From Cupriavidus pauculus (GTDB taxonomy: Bacteria > Pseudomonadota > Gammaproteobacteria > Burkholderiales > Burkholderiaceae): a DNA stretch of 64,000 nucleotides. The position numbers and the translations under genes are program-made. Of this stretch, positions 60,520 to 64,000 are shown piece after piece (positions within the stretch are counted from its first letter, which is position 1; every line of letters begins with the position of its first letter). The notes under the pieces were generated by a model, which saw nothing but the letters and a program-made list of their open reading frames with translations, searched no databases and was not told where the DNA came from. The stretch is from the NCBI RefSeq assembly GCF_002858765.1, contig NZ_PJRP01000013.1, positions 1-64,000 on the forward strand, written 5' to 3'.

Positions 60520-61473
60520 ATGCAACGACGCGACTTTCTGGCGCTGCTCTCTGCGGCGCTGGTGTTGCCCCCCGATCTTCACGCCGCCCCGTCCGTGACC
60601 AAGCTGCTGGTCGGCGCCACGCCGGGCGGCGGCACCGACATCGTCGCCCGCTCGCTGGCGGCCGACCTGGAACAACGCCTCAAGCACCCGTTCATCGTCG
60701 AGAACCGTGGCGGCGCGGCCGGCAATATCGCCGCCGTGGCGGTGGCCAAGGCCGAGCCCGATGGCGGCACGCTGCTGCTCAGCTACACCAGCCATGCCAT
60801 CAACCCGGCCCTGTTCGAGAAGAAGCCGTTCGACCCGATCAAGGACTTCACACCGATCTCGCTGATTGCCAGTTCCCCGCTGATCTTGGTGGCGCGGCCT
60901 GGCCTGGAGGCGAACAACGTGCGCGAACTGATTGCGCTGGCCAAGGCCAAGCCCGGCAAGATCAGCCTGGCCGTGGCCGGCGTGGGCAGTGCCAACCATC
61001 TGGCCGGCGAGATGCTCAAGCACGAGGCCGGCGTCGATATCGTCAGCGTGCCCTACAAGGGTGCCGGCCCGGCCGTGGCCGACGTGGTGGGCAGCCAGGC
61101 CGACCTGCTGCTGGGCAATGTGGCGACCGTGCAGCCGCTGCTGCAGGCCGGCAAGATCAAGGGGCTGGGGGTCAGCTGCCCGCAGCGGCTGCCGGCCTTT
61201 CCGAACCTGGCGCCGATTGCCGATGTGATCCCGAATTTCGATTACCGGTCGTGGTATGGCCTGCTCGGGCCGGCCGGCATGGCGCCCGAAATGGTGAAGG
61301 AACTGGAAGCGGCCGCCGCCGCAGCCGTTGCATCGCCGGCCATGCGCAAGCGGCTGACCAGCGAAGGGCTCGACCCGGTGGGCAACAGCGCCGCGCAGTT
61401 CACCCAGTTCCTGCAGGGCGAGATCACGCGCTGGGCCAAGGTGGTGTCGGTGACGCACACGCGCCTGACCTGA
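60520..61473 (+). CDS. Bug/TctC-family substrate-binding protein with Tat-like signal
   Basis: A 317-residue periplasmic binding protein. N-terminus QRRDFLALLSAALVLPP is a twin-arginine-like signal, with cleavage near HAAPS. The mature part has KLLVGATPGGGTDIVARSL and PDGGTLLLSYTSHA, which is slightly off the usual PDGYTLL. CGGAGACAACCC precedes the ATG. It lies downstream of the dioxygenase gene and may bind its substrate. No transporter follows. Confidence 0.92.
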   Translation: MQRRDFLALLSAALVLPPDLHAAPSVTKLLVGATPGGGTDIVARSLAADLEQRLKHPFIVENRGGAAGNIAAVAVAKAEPDGGTLLLSYTSHAINPALFEKKPFDPIKDFTPISLIASSPLILVARPGLEANNVRELIALAKAKPGKISLAVAGVGSANHLAGEMLKHEAGVDIVSVPYKGAGPAVADVVGSQADLLLGNVATVQPLLQAGKIKGLGVSCPQRLPAFPNLAPIADVIPNFDYRSWYGLLGPAGMAPEMVKELEAAAAAAVASPAMRKRLTSEGLDPVGNSAAQFTQFLQGEITRWAKVVSVTHTRLT

Positions 61474-61565
61474 CGCCGCGCCAGCGCCCCTGCCGCCCGC
61501 GCGCCTGTATGCGGCGCGCAACTGCCCGTGCTTGAGCGGGATGCACGCGCTGCCATCGCGGTCGT

Positions 61566-62462
61566 ATGATGGGGGCTTCCGTCGCCCCCGCCCTTGCCGC
61601 CATGCCACTCGGGTATCTGCGCAGTCTGACCGCCCACCGACGCAACCCAGTGTCCAACCGCCGGCTGGCACGGGTGCTCTGTTTCGTGGCCGGCGCCGCC
61701 AACGCGGGCGGCTTCCTGGCGGTGCATCAATACACCTCGCACATGTCCGGGGTGGTCTCTTCCATTGCCGACGAATTGGTGCTGCACCGCTACGGCATGG
61801 TGCTCAACGGCATTGGCGCGCTGGCGTCGTTTATCGGCGGCGCGGCCTGTTCCGCCATGCTGATCCACTGGGCCCGCCGCGCGCGGCTGCGCAGCGAATA
61901 CGCCATCCCGCTGCTGTTCGAGGCGTTGCTGCTGCTGGGCTTCGGCCTGCTCGGCACGCATCTGGACGACATGGAATGGCTGTTCGTGCCCGCCACGGTG
62001 ATGCTGCTGTGCTTCATGATGGGGCTGCAGAATGCGCTCATCACCAAGCTGTCGAATGCCGAAATCCGCACCACGCACGTGACCGGCATGGTCACCGACA
62101 TCGGCATCGAACTGGGCAAGCTGTGCTACTGGAATGGCCTGGCGCGCACCGGTATGGCCACCGGACCGCGCTCCGGGCCGCAACCCGTCATGGCCGACCG
62201 GCAGAAGCTGCGGCTGCTGGCCGTGCTGGTGGGACTGTTCTTCCTGGGCGGGGTGGTGGGCGCGCAGGCCTTCAGCGCCATCGGCTATTCCGCCACCTTG
62301 CCGCTGGCGGCGCTGCTGCTGGTGGTGGCGATCATGCCGGTGGCCGACGACGTGCTGACGCGCGCCCTGCTGCGCGCGCACCGGCACCATCTGGTCAGGC
62401 GCGCGCGCCGCTGGGGCGCGCGACGCCAGTTCATCGGGCCGCCGCGACCACCTCGAGACTGA
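61566..62462 (+). CDS. DUF1275 (YoaK) family membrane protein
   Basis: A 298-residue protein with about six transmembrane segments and the DUF1275 features: GAANAGGFLAVHQYTSHMSG, MMGLQNALITKLSNAEIRTT and HVTGMVTDIGIELGK. Function unknown. The start is uncertain: ATG 61566 gives the longest frame, ATG 61602 is also possible. Its end overlaps the end of the convergent lipoprotein gene by 32 bp. Confidence 0.88.
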   Translation: MMGASVAPALAAMPLGYLRSLTAHRRNPVSNRRLARVLCFVAGAANAGGFLAVHQYTSHMSGVVSSIADELVLHRYGMVLNGIGALASFIGGAACSAMLIHWARRARLRSEYAIPLLFEALLLLGFGLLGTHLDDMEWLFVPATVMLLCFMMGLQNALITKLSNAEIRTTHVTGMVTDIGIELGKLCYWNGLARTGMATGPRSGPQPVMADRQKLRLLAVLVGLFFLGGVVGAQAFSAIGYSATLPLAALLLVVAIMPVADDVLTRALLRAHRHHLVRRARRWGARRQFIGPPRPPRD

Positions 62463-63462
62463 CCAGGTTCGACACGTAGCGCCCCGCCTTGCCGTCGTTG
62501 GGGATCACCAGCCGGGCAAACCCGTTGGTGGTCAGGGGCGTGCCGTTCATCGCATAGGCCACGATATCGGGCTGGTTGCCGAAGTCGGGCGAGATTTCAG
62601 CCAGCGAGATCACGGTGCGATAGCCGTCGCTGCCCGTGGCCACCACGTAGAAGCCGAGCAGGTCGTTCTTGACCGCCGTATTGGTGGCGATGCCCGCCGC
62701 GTTGACCAGATCCCACAGGCCGACCCCCGTGTAAGTGTTGGCGCCGACCGTACGCGTGACCGGTGTCAGCGCCTGCAGCGCGGTCAGGTCGAACGTGGCT
62801 GGCCGGGCTACGGCGCCGCCCAGCTGGAACTGCGTGCTGATGCCGCCACCCGTGCCCGTGGCCGTCGACGTGGCGCTGCGGACTTCGAGCTTGACCAGCC
62901 CCGACACATAGCGGCCGCCCTTCACGTCTCCCGGCGCGGTGACGCGCAGCGGACCGTCCGGCGCAGCCAGCGCGGCGCTGGTGCCGTTGAGCGTCTCGGC
63001 GTAGACCACCTGGCTGGCGCGATTGCCGAAGTCCGGGCTCAGTTCGCCCATCGCGAACACCGCACGGTAGTTGTCGCTGCCCGTGGCCACCACGTACTTG
63101 CCCAGCATGTCGTTGTGGACCGCCGCGTTGACCTGGATGCCGGCCTGGTTCAGCACCGTCCAGAGGCTGGCGCCGGTGTAGGTATGGGTCTGCGGACCGC
63201 TGCCGCTGGAAAACGACACGGTCTGGGTGGTGGCCGGCATGGCCTGCAACTGCGAAAGCGTCAACGCGCCCGGCGTGTTCAGCTCGCCGGCCAGCCCCAG
63301 CGTGGCCTGCGGGGTGGCCGGCGTGGTGGTGGCGGGCGGGCTGGTGGACGCCGTGGCGTCATCCGATCCGCCACAGGCCGTGGCCACCGGCAACAGCGCC
63401 AGCCAGCACACGTTCAGCGCCAGTCGGCGCCAGCCAAAGACTTCCCCACGATGCAATGCCAT
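62431..63462 (-). CDS. Lipoprotein with two molybdopterin-oxidoreductase-like repeats
   Basis: A 343-residue lipoprotein (signal with lipobox ATAC, lipidated C30). The mature part is two related domains, each like the molybdopterin-binding fold of sulphite-oxidase family proteins: LTLSQLQAMPATTQTVSFSS, TYTGASLWTVLNQAGI, YVVATGSDNYRAVFAMGELS in the first, and TYTGVGLWDLVNAAGI and YVVATGSDGYRTVISLAEIS in the second. The mature protein has no cysteine except the lipid anchor, so the Cys that holds molybdenum in the enzymes is missing. It may be a binding or electron-handling protein. Start 63462 has AAGGAG upstream. Divergent from the truncated relative at the edge. Confidence 0.85.
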   Translation of the reverse strand: MALHRGEVFGWRRLALNVCWLALLPVATACGGSDDATASTSPPATTTPATPQATLGLAGELNTPGALTLSQLQAMPATTQTVSFSSGSGPQTHTYTGASLWTVLNQAGIQVNAAVHNDMLGKYVVATGSDNYRAVFAMGELSPDFGNRASQVVYAETLNGTSAALAAPDGPLRVTAPGDVKGGRYVSGLVKLEVRSATSTATGTGGGISTQFQLGGAVARPATFDLTALQALTPVTRTVGANTYTGVGLWDLVNAAGIATNTAVKNDLLGFYVVATGSDGYRTVISLAEISPDFGNQPDIVAYAMNGTPLTTNGFARLVIPNDGKAGRYVSNLVSLEVVAAAR

Positions 63463-63663
63463 CGAACCATCTCCTTCCCGTTGTGCGGAGCCATAGCCTT
63501 GCGGAAATATGTGGCGTGCCGCATACCGGCCGCGCCTTCTCGCAAATTGCCTCTGGTCCGTCGTTATGTAATCGTGTATATAGCGGTTAACGATGACAGA
63601 AGCTGCCCGGAAAGACAACGGGCCGCCACACGGAACCCCAACCAGGAACCCCCAGGAATCGCG

Positions 63664-64000
63664 ATGCAAGCTGCCCCTGCCGCCCTCGATGCTGTCTCCG
63701 CCGACGACCCCTACTTCACCAAGCACACCCACTATTCCGACGCCATCGACATCCTGGGCGACCTGCCCGGTGCCCGCCGCTTCGACCGGGACGCGCTGCT
63801 GGTCATGTCACACACTTCGGTGGGCCCGGCCACGATCCAGTGCTTCACGGGCCGCCATATCCGCGACGTCCACCAGCAGCGCGGCGTGCTGCTAACCGAC
63901 CTGCTGGACGTGGCCGGCATGAAGAGCCTGCCGCGCGCGCAATGCAAGCAGCTGGTCATCGCGGTGCATGCCGCAGATGGCTACGTGTGCCTGTTCACCT
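63664..64000 (+). CDS. Molybdopterin-fold protein, truncated by the window edge
   Basis: The first 112 codons of a gene that runs off the right edge. After an N-terminal stretch (DPYFTKHTHYSDAIDILGDL) there is a segment like the molybdopterin-oxidoreductase fold: HIRDVHQQRGVLLTDLLDVA, then AQCKQLVIAVHAADGYVCLF. C60 in TIQCFTGRH lies where the molybdenum-ligating Cys occurs in the family, but I cannot confirm it. AGGAATCGCG precedes the ATG. No signal peptide is seen. It is divergent from the two-repeat lipoprotein, so the two are probably functionally linked. Confidence 0.7.
   Translation, partial: MQAAPAALDAVSADDPYFTKHTHYSDAIDILGDLPGARRFDRDALLVMSHTSVGPATIQCFTGRHIRDVHQQRGVLLTDLLDVAGMKSLPRAQCKQLVIAVHAADGYVCLFT

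Noticed and set aside
1..64000. Insertion sequences, integrases, attachment sites, tRNA and rRNA genes
   Set aside because: I looked on both strands and recognised none. A tRNA search program could still find one that I missed.

Overview
The window is GC-rich (mid-60s percent by eye), densely coded DNA from a betaproteobacterium of the Burkholderiaceae, most likely Cupriavidus or a close relative. The main reasons are six Bug/TctC-type periplasmic binding proteins in 64 kb, a complete malonate decarboxylase operon with a MadLM transporter, many LysR, IclR, TetR, GntR and MarR regulators beside catabolic genes, and short PrkA-DUF444-SpoVR type stress operons. No rRNA, tRNA, phage, insertion sequence or CRISPR array was recognised. 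It looks like a chromosomal or chromid catabolic region without recent mobile DNA.

Layout. 0.2-2.4 kb: a DnaQ/GIY-YIG fusion nuclease and a small lipoprotein. 2.4-11.3 kb: a minus-strand cluster transcribed as NDP-forming acyl-CoA synthetase, Bug protein, two tandem DUF1254/DUF1214 proteins and two more Bug proteins, with an IclR regulator at its head. 11.5-13.3 kb: divergent TetR gene and a Bug gene. 13.4-22.5 kb: histidine phosphatase, LysE exporter, a large lipoprotein hydrolase, a small unknown protein, an exported protein of DGAR repeats, a large MscS channel and a LuxR regulator. 22.5-27.4 kb: spoVR, DUF444 and prkA, a stress module. 28.3-35.0 kb: an acyl-CoA catabolic island with SDR, LysR, Bug, acyl-CoA dehydrogenase, MmgE/PrpD protein and HTD2-type hydratase. 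35.0-42.4 kb: DUF1996 protein, a ThDP enzyme with its GntR regulator, a DUF535 protein, CsbD, an exported Cys-pair repeat protein and a ModA-like binding protein. 42.6-49.4 kb: TetR with an MFS transporter, MarR, a DUF4410 protein, an OmpR/EnvZ-like two-component system, an EF-hand-like protein and an exported 55-residue repeat protein. 49.7-58.2 kb: malonate use. 58.3-64 kb: LysR, TauD-type dioxygenase, Bug protein, DUF1275 membrane protein, a molybdopterin-fold lipoprotein and a truncated relative at the window edge.

The best understood system is malonate catabolism. MadL and MadM import malonate. MdcA loads it onto the acyl carrier MdcC, MdcD and MdcE decarboxylate malonyl-S-MdcC, MdcB and MdcG make and attach the 2'-(5''-phosphoribosyl)-3'-dephospho-CoA arm, and MdcH primes the carrier. 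An MdcR-type LysR regulator is encoded next to madM, and the madL-mdcA divergent region holds a cluster of GTTAC/GTAAC motifs that are good candidates for its sites.

The least explained material is three exported repeat proteins (DGAR repeats at 17.7 kb, C-x10-C units at 40.7 kb, 55-residue C-x4-C units at 48.5 kb), the tandem DUF1254 genes inside a Bug operon, and several clear palindromic operators beside their likely regulators. I found no system that I could call new with confidence; these are the best candidates.
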